Below are positions 7,980 through 16,048 of a stretch of 37,877 bases of DNA, in pieces. Position 1 is the stretch's first letter, and every line of letters begins with the position of its first letter. The DNA comes from SAR202 cluster bacterium bin22 (GTDB lineage Bacteria > Chloroflexota > Dehalococcoidia > Lucifugimonadales > UBA3495): NCBI GenBank assembly GCA_002238505.1, contig MPMM01000026.1, positions 1 through 37,877 on the forward strand, given 5' to 3'. Under the pieces are notes generated by a model. It saw only the letters and a program-made list of their open reading frames with translations, searched no databases and was not told where the DNA came from. A program made the position numbers and the translations under genes.

Positions 7980-8527
7980 GCGTCCTCTCCTGTCTTTGCT
8001 GCAATCAAGGGGAACACGGATACATGGGAAACGACTGGATGGCTGCCCCGTGCGGAAGCAAAAGGCTCCGCCTTTACCGGCGACGGACCTGGCGCTGCAA
8101 CCGGCAGGGGAAAGCTGAACCCTCCTCACGACTTTTTCACGGGCGAAGGGATCGCCCAGACGGATATTCAGCTCACCCAGACTGAGTCCCGCGGCAGCTC
8201 TCTTGCCCGTAGGTAGCCCTTCGTACCTCAAATCAGTTTCCGGATCCATGGGGACCCGCTTCCTCACCGCATCGTTGAAGGTGCTGCAATTAAGAACAGT
8301 CAAACGGTAAACTGCCTCCGGGCTACTATTCATTCGGGTCCGTATCCATGGCTGCAGCCACCGTGTCCGCGGAAAGAGATGGGAATGGAAGCATGCCATC
8401 GCTTCATGAGAGGGGCGGGATGGGCCGGCGGAAAACAAGACAGAGGAAGAATCGCCTGCTGAATATCTTTATGAGAGAGTGTCCACCGGCGGTTGGACGT
8501 GCCATCATCCATTCTCCACCTGCTGCT
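7980..8527 (-). other. Upstream extension of the STAS frame, coding status uncertain
   Basis: The minus frame stays open from the STAS gene up to 8438 and contains plausible protein-like sequence (MDPETDLRYEGLPTGKRAAA, SLGELNIRLGDPFAREKVV), but no ribosome-binding site is seen before any of its Met codons and no domain is recognised. It may be the residue of an N-terminal domain or chance openness. Between 8439 and 8527 nothing is seen. Confidence 0.3.
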
Positions 8528-8905
8528 CTACCGTTGGGGGGTTGCGCCGGACCCCGCCGCGACCCTGTCGTTCTTCATGCAAATATATCGCCAGGAAAGG
8601 ATTGCCCCGGCCACCCCAAAAACCAGGGGCGGCGCCACGTCGGGAGCGAGTGGGCCCCACGACCAGAGCAATGAACTCAACATGTGAAACCCGATAGTCC
8701 AGCCGACCAGGGCAAAGGCGATAAGGGTTCCGATGCCGATGACGCTCCCTGCCCCAACCCCGGAGCCCAGGCTGACGTTGGGCATCCGGTGGGCGGATGT
8801 GATTCCGGCCACCAGCGGAATGCCAAAGGGAATCAGCACATACAGGAATAACGCGACGATTAATTCGTCCAGGTCAGGGACAATAGTTTCCATTCCCATG
8901 TTCAT
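8528..8905 (-). CDS. Small three- to four-helix membrane protein, paralogue family A
   Basis: A 125-residue protein. It starts at ATG 8905, preceded by GGAGG, and its start overlaps the TGA of the 133-aa gene (ATGA), so the two are translationally coupled. The N-terminal pattern ELIVALFLYVLIPFGIPLVA followed by RM recurs in the two tandem genes at 20618-20944 and 20956-21291. It then has GVGAGSVIGIGTLIAFALV and a last helix PPLVFGVAGAILSW. No function is known. It is the more divergent member: it lacks the DEDF[FY]L motif of the other two before the last helix. Confidence 0.65.
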   Translation of the reverse strand: MNMGMETIVPDLDELIVALFLYVLIPFGIPLVAGITSAHRMPNVSLGSGVGAGSVIGIGTLIAFALVGWTIGFHMLSSLLWSWGPLAPDVAPPLVFGVAGAILSWRYICMKNDRVAAGSGATPQR

Positions 8906-9303
8906 AGCAGTGCCTCCATTGGGATAGCAAATCCACGTACCCTTGGAGAAGGCCGGTGATTCTTGACCTGTGACTGGAGCAGGGGAAGGCGAAGAACACC
9001 CGCCCGCCTGTGAGGTTGCTCCAAAGGAATATCCCTGAATTCGCAGGCCCTGCAGTAGCCCCAGCCTCCATGGACGGTGATCCATGGCAGGTACGGGACC
9101 GCCGGATCCTGTGGGTTAATGGAATGGCAATATTCGGCAATGTGGTTCAGCACAGCGCCGTTTATCAACCAACCCGCCGTGCCCCTTCCAATTCGGTTTG
9201 CCACCTCCCCAGTTTTAACGGTCTTAAGAACACCGCGTGGGCAGTGAGAATCTGCCCGATACGGACAGCGTTTCCCCCTTGGGCATTTCCTCTTCTTCGC
9301 CAC
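8902..9303 (-). CDS. Cysteine-rich small protein
   Basis: A 133-residue basic protein starting with GTG 9303 (GAAGAGG five bases upstream). The N-terminus KKRKCPRGKRCPYRADSHC and a later GYCRACEFRD give at least six cysteines in pairs, suggesting zinc binding. The remainder has no membrane segment or signal peptide. Its stop shares an ATGA with the start of the downstream membrane gene, which supports both starts. No family is recognised. A nucleic-acid-binding role would fit the charge and cysteines but is only a guess. Confidence 0.55.
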   Translation of the reverse strand: MAKKRKCPRGKRCPYRADSHCPRGVLKTVKTGEVANRIGRGTAGWLINGAVLNHIAEYCHSINPQDPAVPYLPWITVHGGWGYCRACEFRDIPLEQPHRRAGVLRLPLLQSQVKNHRPSPRVRGFAIPMEALL

Positions 9304-9348
9304 ATGTCCTCTTCCAGGGACACCAACGTGCTGTGGCCACCAAAGCTC

Positions 9349-11454
9349 CTAAAGGGCTCCAGGGCGCGCGAGCCGCCTTTCCCTTGCCCGCTCCCTTCGC
9401 CTATCCCTGAGCGCCATCAGCAGCAGCCAGACCAGGGCGAAAATCAGGCCCAATCCTCCAAGCCAGGTCGCAAGGCGCGGCCAAAAGGGAGGTTGACCGG
9501 GTACGGGCCCGCTCTGGGCCAGGACGACAGGATCCGGCGGACGCGGGATTCCTGCGTCAACCACGGGGATGTCCCATTCCGGCGTGGGTGTGGCTGTCCC
9601 GATCTTGCGGCCCGGTCCCCATCCGCTCGAGTCTATGGTCGACGTGGGATCAGGAATTGGCTTGAGCGTAGGCGTAGCCTCTGCCTTTTGCCTCACCTGG
9701 AGCGCAACCACCGGCGTGGGCGTGGGCGTGGAAGTGGGCAACTCCACCAGGACCGGCGCGGGGGCAGGCGTTTTCGTGGGCTCGGCACCCTCCACAACAA
9801 CCCGTACCTCGATCGAATCCGTGCCCCCTCTTCCGTCCTCGGCCCACAGCCGCAGGGCAAAGGACTGCCTGCCGGCAGGGAGCGACTTCGCAGTCCAGAC
9901 CTGCCCTGAGACGGTGTTCAGTATGAAATGGCCCATGTCGGCGCCGTCCCTGGAGTAGGTCACCGGGTCTCCGTCCGGGTCCGTGGCAACTACCGGCGCT
10001 CCTACTGCCGAGTTAGACCCGGCCTCCAACGTGACTGCCCTCTCCGTGCGCTCCCCGTCCACGAAGAAAGGCGGAGAGTTGGGCGGGGCGCTCGTGGGCG
10101 TGCTGGTGGGCCGGAGGGTTGCCGTGGGCGTCGGAGAAGGCGTTGGCGTGGCCGTCTTCGTGGGCGTGGGCGTCGGCGTTGGCGACGGGGTGACGGTTGG
10201 GGTCCGGGTGGGCGTGCTGGTTGCCCTGGTGGTCGGCCTGGGCGTAAGCCTCGGCGCAGACAGGGGCACTGCCGTCGCGGTTGGAGTGGGAGTGTTGGTT
10301 GACCTGTTCACAGGGCTAACATTGGCCCTCTGCGTGGCGGTAGGTGTCGGGGTATTGGTGGGTGTCGGCGTGGGAGTCTTGGTTGGGGTAGGGGTGGGCG
10401 TATTTGTAGGCGTGGGTGTAGGCGTCGGGTCTGCCTGCGCCCGCACAAGAGCCGGCTCCGAAGTGGCGTTCTTGCCCGACCGGTGCCCGTCGGTATAGGA
10501 GGCTGTTGCCCGCAGGTACTTGCTCGCGTCCTCGCTCTTGGGCGTGTAGGTATTGGCGGTCGCCCCGCTTATGGTGTCGTAGGTTCCATCCTGTTCCTGC
10601 GCTCTCTCCCATGCCCAGGTCAGAGAATCAAAACCTCCGTCCGGGTCGGAAAGGATCGCTGTAACCGTGCTCCCCACCCTGGCGGCTCCGGACAGGGTTA
10701 CCTGTCCCTCTTCATCCACGTTACCCACGGAGATGCTCACGGAGGTGCGGTCAGTCCTCCCGCCCGGGTCCCTGGCCCGGACCGTGATTGAATAGCTGTT
10801 CTTTTTCTCGTAATCGAGCACCCGTCTGGTTATGATTTCGCCTGTGCTGGAGCCAATGGCGAAATGGCTAGTATTGCCCCCAACCACCGAATATCTCGGT
10901 TCTTCCCCGTCCTCGTCATAAGCCTGCACATGGCCCACGAAGGCCCCGGCATCTTCCTTCTCGTTCACGGAGAAGGTATAGGGGGAATCAATAAAGTAGG
11001 GAGCGAAGGCGCAGTTATTGCTGTCAGGTGTCCACCAATAGACATCGTTGTCGCCGTGGTTGTGCCACACCCTTTGGCCATCTGGTTTCCAATGGCTTGG
11101 GAAGGTGACCAGGTGATGGGCCGGTATGGTTTTGTCTCCTGCTGTGGTTTTCTCCTTGAAATCTGCCCTTACCTCTTTATCGGCCAGATAGTCTTCGTAC
11201 TTCTCGGAAAACGCCGGCCAATCTTCTGTTTTGACCATCCCCGAATGAAAGCCGTCGTGGGTGTGATGACCCGCCGAATTCCTGGGCGGCACCAGGAACT
11301 CTCCCTGGTGGCAATGCTGCCCATCATAGGGGCCATCCCCCGTCCTGGCGGGTGGAGCCTGCTCGGTGGACAGGAAGAAGGCGAAGAGCAGGAGCAGCAA
11401 AGGCAAGAGGCTCACACGGAGACCTGGTCCCGGAAGACGAACACTCGACAACAT
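9349..11454 (-). CDS. Cell-surface protein with cadherin-like domains, Pro/Thr linker and C-terminal anchor
   Basis: A 701-residue exported, membrane-anchored protein. It has a signal peptide ([16 protein letters not shown]) and a His/Trp-rich N-terminal domain with [26 protein letters not shown] and [13 protein letters not shown], possibly metal-binding. Next come a cadherin-type repeat ([16 protein letters not shown] to [13 protein letters not shown]), an Ig-like AIG domain ([13 protein letters not shown]), a long PTPT linker and a second cadherin-like domain ([13 protein letters not shown] to [17 protein letters not shown]). It ends in a transmembrane helix [20 protein letters not shown] and a basic tail [12 protein letters not shown]. 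It is probably an adhesin or surface sensor. The start is ATG 11454; GTG 11463 is possible. Confidence 0.75.
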   Translation of the reverse strand: MLSSVRLPGPGLRVSLLPLLLLLFAFFLSTEQAPPARTGDGPYDGQHCHQGEFLVPPRNSAGHHTHDGFHSGMVKTEDWPAFSEKYEDYLADKEVRADFKEKTTAGDKTIPAHHLVTFPSHWKPDGQRVWHNHGDNDVYWWTPDSNNCAFAPYFIDSPYTFSVNEKEDAGAFVGHVQAYDEDGEEPRYSVVGGNTSHFAIGSSTGEIITRRVLDYEKKNSYSITVRARDPGGRTDRTSVSISVGNVDEEGQVTLSGAARVGSTVTAILSDPDGGFDSLTWAWERAQEQDGTYDTISGATANTYTPKSEDASKYLRATASYTDGHRSGKNATSEPALVRAQADPTPTPTPTNTPTPTPTKTPTPTPTNTPTPTATQRANVSPVNRSTNTPTPTATAVPLSAPRLTPRPTTRATSTPTRTPTVTPSPTPTPTPTKTATPTPSPTPTATLRPTSTPTSAPPNSPPFFVDGERTERAVTLEAGSNSAVGAPVVATDPDGDPVTYSRDGADMGHFILNTVSGQVWTAKSLPAGRQSFALRLWAEDGRGGTDSIEVRVVVEGAEPTKTPAPAPVLVELPTSTPTPTPVVALQVRQKAEATPTLKPIPDPTSTIDSSGWGPGRKIGTATPTPEWDIPVVDAGIPRPPDPVVLAQSGPVPGQPPFWPRLATWLGGLGLIFALVWLLLMALRDRRRERARERRLARPGAL
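10083..10435. repeat. Degenerate GTGGGCGTCGGC-type simple repeat (Pro/Thr linker DNA)
   Basis: A dense array of degenerate hexamers (GTGGGC, GTCGGC, GTTGGC, GGAGTG) encodes the PT repeats of the surface protein on the minus strand. Similar tracts occur at about 4790-4985 and 5758-5990 in the lipoprotein linkers. These are coding microsatellites, prone to length change. Confidence 0.7.
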
Positions 11455-11639
11455 ACCACACACCCCAACCCATAAAAGTTTTCCTTGCGACCTGGTTCCT
11501 TCTCCTGATCAATTGCCTAAGGATCTACGTACCGGATACTGGACGGTTCAGCCGCCCGGTAATTCCAGGCGGCATACGCTCTTCAACGTACTCCCCAGAC
11601 GCCTTCTGAATCCTCTGCCTTCAAGTACCAGCGGTCATC

Positions 11640-11885
11640 GTCCACCTCCCCTCGCAGGCCCCGGGTCCACGAACCTGGCACCTACCCGGATACCCCCAAT
11701 AATTCGATCGCCAAGCCGGGCCAGAGTGAGGCGGTGCCTGGCTCGTTCCCCGTCTATCCTCCATTTTCTCTCGATGGAAGGGGCAGGCCCCGGCCCAGCT
11801 TCCAGGACCGGCCCAGCGTCCAGGAGAGTGAGAGACCACAAACATCGCCAGGGGTTCCCCGGCTTTGGAGCAATCCATACCTGGA
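11640..11885 (-). pseudogene. Frameshifted copy of the PUA-like protein at 19948-20295
   Basis: One minus frame reads MDCSKAGEPLAMFVVSHS and another continues PSIERKWRIDGERA, then LGDRIIGGIRVGA. The intact 115-aa gene at 19948-20295 reads MDYFTIGEPLVMFSVARS, then PSLESGWRINRNRV, then DGDIIIGAYRAA. The order and spacing match once a one-base shift is allowed between the two blocks, so this is a decayed paralogue. The C-terminal third of the intact gene is not recognisable here. Confidence 0.6.
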
Positions 11886-11919
11886 TCCCTCGCTTTGTGT
11901 TGGTCCGCTCCCCTGGCCT

Positions 11920-12381
11920 GACGTTGGATTCGGATTTTCTGGCGCCGTGGATTTGACCACAGCCCTCTCGCTGAACCCCACCTGGTTAACGCAGGGCGCC
12001 AAGGCGTAATAGCTCTCCCCAGGCAGGAACTCGCAAGAATAGGCGAAACAGGCATGGCAAACCTGGTATGGGCATCCGACCTTGTGTTTGCATCTGACGC
12101 CCCCTTCTCGACCGACCGTTGTCACGGGAAGGGTTTCCGCCTGCAATCGGGTTCTCCCACTTCACGATGATGGCGCCCGTTCCGTCTTCTTCCACCTGCT
12201 CGTCGGGGGCCAGACGCTTCCCGACTCTACGCCGCCCTTTCGCTCCGGTGTAGTCGGCGGACAAGGCCGCTGGTTCTCCGACCATCGGGAAGGCGACAAG
12301 GACAGCAACGATTACAGAAAGTCCCCTGGGCCGCCTCCTGCAGGGCCTCGCCGGTGAGGGTTGGGCGAGGGTTGGGCGCAT
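11920..12381 (-). pseudogene. Frameshifted secreted FN3-domain protein
   Basis: The upstream frame begins with a signal peptide (GLSVIVAVLVAFPMVGEPAA) and reaches GTGAIIVKWENPIAGGNP, the first strands of a fibronectin type III domain. From about 12146 the continuation lies in another frame: PVTTVGREGGVRCKHK, then FLPGESYYALAPCVNQVGF and AVVKSTAPENP, a typical FN3 ending. The domain is therefore complete only if a frameshift near 12146 is bridged. It lies directly upstream of the decayed PUA-like gene, the same order as the relics at 19.9-22.2 kb. Confidence 0.55.
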
Positions 12382-12404
12382 TCAGCCTACGGCCCGGCAT
12401 TTTG

Positions 12405-12851
12405 TTAATGGCCAGCTCTTTTCCTGCTGAAGTTCATGCCCCGGAGGATTCCGCCTCTGATTGCCGACCTGGCCGGAGCCCTGGGTTGCTGTGGCAACGC
12501 GGCCTTATTGTCAGCCCGGAATTCCCGGTCGCTGCGAAGGTCCTTCTTTCCGTTGCAGGCCTGGCAGGCCAGTTGGAGATTGCCCACGGCGTCGGACCCG
12601 CCCCGGTCCGGTGGTGTAAGGTGATCCCAAACCAGAAGCAGGGCTGGAAACTTCCGGCCGCAATAATTGCAACGCCCCTTCTGTTCCTTGTAGAGCTGTG
12701 CCCTTATGTCCTCGGTGCGGTCGTCAACGCCCCGGCTAAATGCCGCGCTGTCCATCCGGTGATGGAACGGACAGAACTGCCCCCCGCGGGTGTTCACCCT
12801 GGTCCGGCAGCGGGGGTAGGCGCACAGGATGCTCTCGTCGCGGCAACTCAA
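12405..12851 (-). CDS. HNH endonuclease
   Basis: A 148-residue protein with a clear HNH domain: KGRCNYCGRKFP, VWDHLTPPDRGG, NLQLACQACNGKKDL. The two CxxC pairs bind structural zinc, and the DH pair plus asparagine form the beta-beta-alpha-metal active site. An N-terminal segment CAYPRCRTRVNTRGGQFC adds a further cysteine set. The ORF is open to 13061, but TTG 12851 overlaps the TGA of a small membrane ORF (TTGA), and upstream residues look random, so this start is preferred. Family members act in restriction, homing or phage packaging; its role here is unknown. Confidence 0.75.
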   Translation of the reverse strand: MSCRDESILCAYPRCRTRVNTRGGQFCPFHHRMDSAAFSRGVDDRTEDIRAQLYKEQKGRCNYCGRKFPALLLVWDHLTPPDRGGSDAVGNLQLACQACNGKKDLRSDREFRADNKAALPQQPRAPARSAIRGGILRGMNFSRKRAGH

Positions 12852-12973
12852 CTGTTTTGCACCGTAAAGAGGTACAGGCCGTAGAAAACCAGGAGGGTAC
12901 CCCAGACGGCGGGGTAGACCACTATTCGACCGGGACAAACGGAACGGATTGGAATTAATTGAAAATGAACCAC
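12848..12973 (-). CDS. Tiny single-helix membrane protein
   Basis: A 41-codon frame starting GTG (VHFQLIPIRSVCPGRI) with one strongly hydrophobic segment, VVYPAVWGTLLVFYGLYLF, and ending VQNS. GGAGG lies nine bases before the GTG. Its TGA overlaps the proposed TTG start of the HNH gene, suggesting translational coupling. Small membrane ORFs next to nucleases are sometimes toxins or anchors, but nothing specific is recognised. Confidence 0.4.
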   Translation of the reverse strand: MVHFQLIPIRSVCPGRIVVYPAVWGTLLVFYGLYLFTVQNS

Positions 12974-13044
12974 AGCACTGCACCTCCCCCCACACCAAAA
13001 GCCACACAACGGCGCCAATCCCAGCCCGGTTGCGCCGGGGCCAT
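12955..13044 (-). CDS. Possible 29-aa membrane peptide
   Basis: This short frame (MAPAQPGWDWRRC, then VAFGVGGGAVLWFIFN) has AAGGTG six bases before its ATG and a hydrophobic C-terminal half. The frame is open upstream to 13215 without a better start. It overlaps the start of the 41-aa membrane ORF by 19 bases. Two consecutive small hydrophobic frames in front of an HNH gene are suggestive, but a peptide this short could be chance. Confidence 0.3.
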   Translation of the reverse strand: MAPAQPGWDWRRCVAFGVGGGAVLWFIFN

Positions 13045-13298
13045 GACTGCACCTTGGTCAATGCCCCTTCGAACCCACGGACTGAGCTCCCTTTCAGGCT
13101 GGCGACAGGCCACAGCTATGACCACAGGATGCTCAAATCCACTGGCCATCGAGCCACGCCCAGTTCTCTGCAGGAATGTTGCCCCTGCTTCCCTTTCAGG
13201 AACTGCCGCAGCCACGGGTTCCCCAAAACAGACGGTAAAATCCTACACCACCAGCCGTATGCTTCATGTATTATTATGTGCCTGTATTGTGTGAAATT

Positions 13299-13329
13299 TT
13301 GGCAATTTACGCCGGACCTGTTGTATAAT
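13299..13329 (+). promoter_or_regulatory. Promoter of the hybrid kinase gene
   Basis: TTGGCA (13299-13304) and a perfect TATAAT (13324-13329) are separated by 19 bases, slightly long. They lie about 70 bases before the TTG start. The -35 region is embedded in AATTTTGGCAATTT, a motif similar to the palindrome at 22489-22510 and to the sequence before the kinase relic at 37.3 kb, so it may also be an operator. Confidence 0.6.
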
Positions 13330-13398
13330 CCAGCTGCCAGGAGGCTCCATCCTGGGCCGGCGTGATGCGATTCAGTTGGTCGGAGCAAGGAGGGAGAA

Positions 13399-15801
13399 TT
13401 GGACCGTTCAGGCTATGGGGAGAAAGAGGCGCTGGCGTTGCGGGAGCGGCTGTCCCTCCTGAGCGCGGCCAGCCTGCGCATCAATGAGAGCCTGGAGTTC
13501 GACCAGGTACTCCAGGGGGTGCTGGACTCGGCCCGCTCCCTGACCGCCGCCCGCTACGGGGTGATGACCCTGCTGGACGGGGATGGCCAGGTACAGGACT
13601 TCCTGTCGTCCGGGCTGACGGCCAAGGAGTCGGACCTGTTGTGGATGATGCCGGAGGGACCGGGCATCTTCCGGGCCTTGACCAGCATCACCGAACCGGT
13701 GAGAATCGCCGACCTGACGGAGCACGTCCGTGGCCTGGGCTTCAGCGATTTCAGGATCCCCCTCCAGGTAGGGGTCTTCCGCTTCATGGCCGCTCCCATG
13801 TTCCACCGGGGCGCCCGGGTAGGCCAGGTCTTCGTCGGGGACCGGGCGGATGGCGGGGAGTTCACCCGGAGCGACGAGGAGACCCTGGTGATGTTCGCCT
13901 CCCAGGCATCCCTGGTCATCGCCAACGCCCGCACCCACCGGGAGGAGCGGCGCGCCCGGGCTGACCTGGAGACCCTGGTCAACACCACGCCGGTGGGCGT
14001 GGCGGTGTTTGACGTAGAGTCCGGGCGAATGGCAACGGTCAATCGGGAGGCCAGGCGCATTCTGGACGGGCTGCGGGCAGAGGGCCAGCCGGCGGAGGAC
14101 CTGCTGGAGATGGTTGCCTGCGTGCGCTCGGACGGACGGGATGTCTCCCTGCGGGACTTCACCATGGCGGAGCTGGTCGGCGCGGGCGAGACGGTGCGCG
14201 CGGAGGAGGTCGCGCTCCGGGCCCCTGACGGTAGCAGTGTCCGCGTCCTGCTGAACGCCACCCCCATAGCCGGGGAGGATGGCCGGATGGCATCCTTCGT
14301 GGTGACCCTCCAGGACCTGACGCCCCTGGAGCAGCAGGAAAGGCTGCGGGCCGAGTTCCTGGCCATGGTGAGCCACGAACTGAGGACGCCGCTGGCGGCG
14401 GTGAAGGGATCGGTGGATACCCTGCTTGAGGCGGCAGGGGACCTGGACCCGGCCGAAACGGCCCAGTTCCACCGCATCATCCGGGACCAGTCAGAGCAGA
14501 TGCGCCACCTGATTGGCGACCTGTTGGACGTGGCCCGCATCGAGACGGGGACGTTGCCGGTGGCCCCGGACCCTGCGGAGGTGAAGGCCCTGGTGGAAGG
14601 GGCGGTGAGTAGATTCCTTGCCGGGACGGAGCGGAACCCCCTGGAGGTGGAACTGGCGGGGGACCTGCCCCTGGTGCTGGCGGACAGGCTGCGCATCCTG
14701 CAGGTGCTGGGGAACCTGCTCTCAAACGCCGCCCACTATTCCCCGGAGGGGTCACCCATTACGGTGTCTGCCGTGCGGGAAGGCGTTCACGTGGCGATGT
14801 CAGTGTCCGACCGGGGCCGGGGGATTCCGGCAGATCTGCTGCCGGAGTTGTTCCGCAAGTTCTACCAGGGGCACGGGACAGAGGCCGGGTCAGGCGTGGA
14901 CGGGTCCGGGCTGGGTCTGGCCATCTGCAAGGGAATAGTGGAGGCCCACGGGGGCCGCATCCGGGCCGAGAGCGGCGGCCTGGGGCTGGGAGCCAGGTTC
15001 ACCTTTACACTTCCGGCCGTGGAGGAAAGCGCCACCGCCCCGCCGGCTCCGGCTACCCGTGGGTCGAGCCGGGCCACCCGGGGCCGGCTGCGAGTGCTGG
15101 CGGTGGACGATGACCCCCAGGCGCTGCGCTATGCGCGCGACGTGCTGCTCAGGGCGGGCTACGCACCCGTCGTAACCGGCGACCCGGCGGAAGTGCCCCG
15201 CCTCTTGTCCGAGGAGAGACCGCACCTGGCCCTGCTAGACCTGGTACTGGCAGGCGGTGACGGCATCCAGCTGATGCACGACGTTCTGAGGAAGGCGGAC
15301 ATTCCGGTCATCTTCGTTTCGGCCTACGGCCAGGAGGACACGGTGGCCCGGGCTCTGGACATGGGGGCGGCAGACTACGTGGTCAAGCCCTTCTCGCCCA
15401 CGGAACTTGCGGCCCGGATTCGGGCGGCTCTCAGGCAGCGGCTGGAACCCTCCCCAGGTGAGCCAGCGACGCGCCATGCCGTGGGGGACCTCAGCATTGA
15501 CTACGCCCAGCGGCGGGTCACGGTGGCGGGCGAACTCGTGGATATCACGGCCACGGAGTACGCGTTGCTCTACGAGCTGGCGGTCCACTCCCCCCGGGTG
15601 CTGAGTCACCAGATGCTGCTCCAGCGGGTCTGGGGCCCGGAACGAGTGGGGGATGGCTGGCTCCTGCGGGACGTGGTGAAAAGGCTGCGCCGCAAGCTAG
15701 GGGACGATGCCCGGAACCCCAGGTACATCCTCACCGAAACCCGGGTGGGGTATCAGATGCCGAAGAATGAGACGGAGGGCCAGGAGTCCGAGGCCGGATA
15801 G
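13399..15801 (+). CDS. Cytosolic GAF-PAS histidine kinase fused to receiver and OmpR-type DNA-binding domain
   Basis: An 800-residue one-protein two-component system. Residues about 15-180 are a GAF sensor (LLSAASLRINESLEF onward) and 190-310 PAS-like. HisKA follows with MVSHELRTPLAAVKGS (phospho-His326). The ATPase domain has LGNLLSNAAHYSPEG, DRGRGIP and GSGLGLAICKG. The receiver has VDDDPQ and LLDLVLAGGDG (phospho-Asp614), plus the conserved Lys in VVKPFSP. The C-terminus is a winged helix ending in RRKLGDD and RVGYQMP. No membrane helix is present, so it senses a cytosolic signal and can itself bind DNA. TTG start with AAGGAGGG upstream. Such fusions are frequent in SAR202-like Chloroflexota. 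The target is unknown; autoregulation is inferred. Confidence 0.85.
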   Translation: MDRSGYGEKEALALRERLSLLSAASLRINESLEFDQVLQGVLDSARSLTAARYGVMTLLDGDGQVQDFLSSGLTAKESDLLWMMPEGPGIFRALTSITEPVRIADLTEHVRGLGFSDFRIPLQVGVFRFMAAPMFHRGARVGQVFVGDRADGGEFTRSDEETLVMFASQASLVIANARTHREERRARADLETLVNTTPVGVAVFDVESGRMATVNREARRILDGLRAEGQPAEDLLEMVACVRSDGRDVSLRDFTMAELVGAGETVRAEEVALRAPDGSSVRVLLNATPIAGEDGRMASFVVTLQDLTPLEQQERLRAEFLAMVSHELRTPLAAVKGSVDTLLEAAGDLDPAETAQFHRIIRDQSEQMRHLIGDLLDVARIETGTLPVAPDPAEVKALVEGAVSRFLAGTERNPLEVELAGDLPLVLADRLRILQVLGNLLSNAAHYSPEGSPITVSAVREGVHVAMSVSDRGRGIPADLLPELFRKFYQGHGTEAGSGVDGSGLGLAICKGIVEAHGGRIRAESGGLGLGARFTFTLPAVEESATAPPAPATRGSSRATRGRLRVLAVDDDPQALRYARDVLLRAGYAPVVTGDPAEVPRLLSEERPHLALLDLVLAGGDGIQLMHDVLRKADIPVIFVSAYGQEDTVARALDMGAADYVVKPFSPTELAARIRAALRQRLEPSPGEPATRHAVGDLSIDYAQRRVTVAGELVDITATEYALLYELAVHSPRVLSHQMLLQRVWGPERVGDGWLLRDVVKRLRRKLGDDARNPRYILTETRVGYQMPKNETEGQESEAG

Positions 15802-15838
15802 ACACTCCTTGCAACCGTAACCTGGCCCGTGACCCCGG

Positions 15839-15932
15839 CCACGGGGCGGGCCGCCCCGTGGAGAGGCTCCTCCCCAGAAGCGAAGCGGCCTGGGCGGGCA
15901 CCAGAGAGCCGTTCCCGGGTGAGGGACCCGGG
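15839..15932 (+). terminator. Two GC-rich hairpins after the hybrid kinase gene
   Basis: At 15839-15861 two perfect 11-base arms (CCACGGGGCGG and its complement) surround a single G. At 15914-15932 CCCGGGT and ACCCGGG flank GAGGG. They lie 38 and 113 bases after the stop codon and before the binding-protein gene. There is no T-run, so these would be factor-dependent or mRNA-stabilising structures rather than classical terminators. Confidence 0.45.
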
Positions 15933-16048
15933 CGGCTCCTCCTGGCACTGCCGGGGCGGCGGCGCCGCGGCGCCGACCGCGCCTTCAGAGATGACCGACC
16001 CAGGTCCTGCGACTAAGAGCAACATTTTTGCTCCGGTGCCATTTGAAT

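Noticed and set aside
13408-14696. Long minus-strand frames (354 and 380 aa) opposite the hybrid kinase
   Set aside because: They are antisense shadows of a clear GAF/kinase coding sequence.
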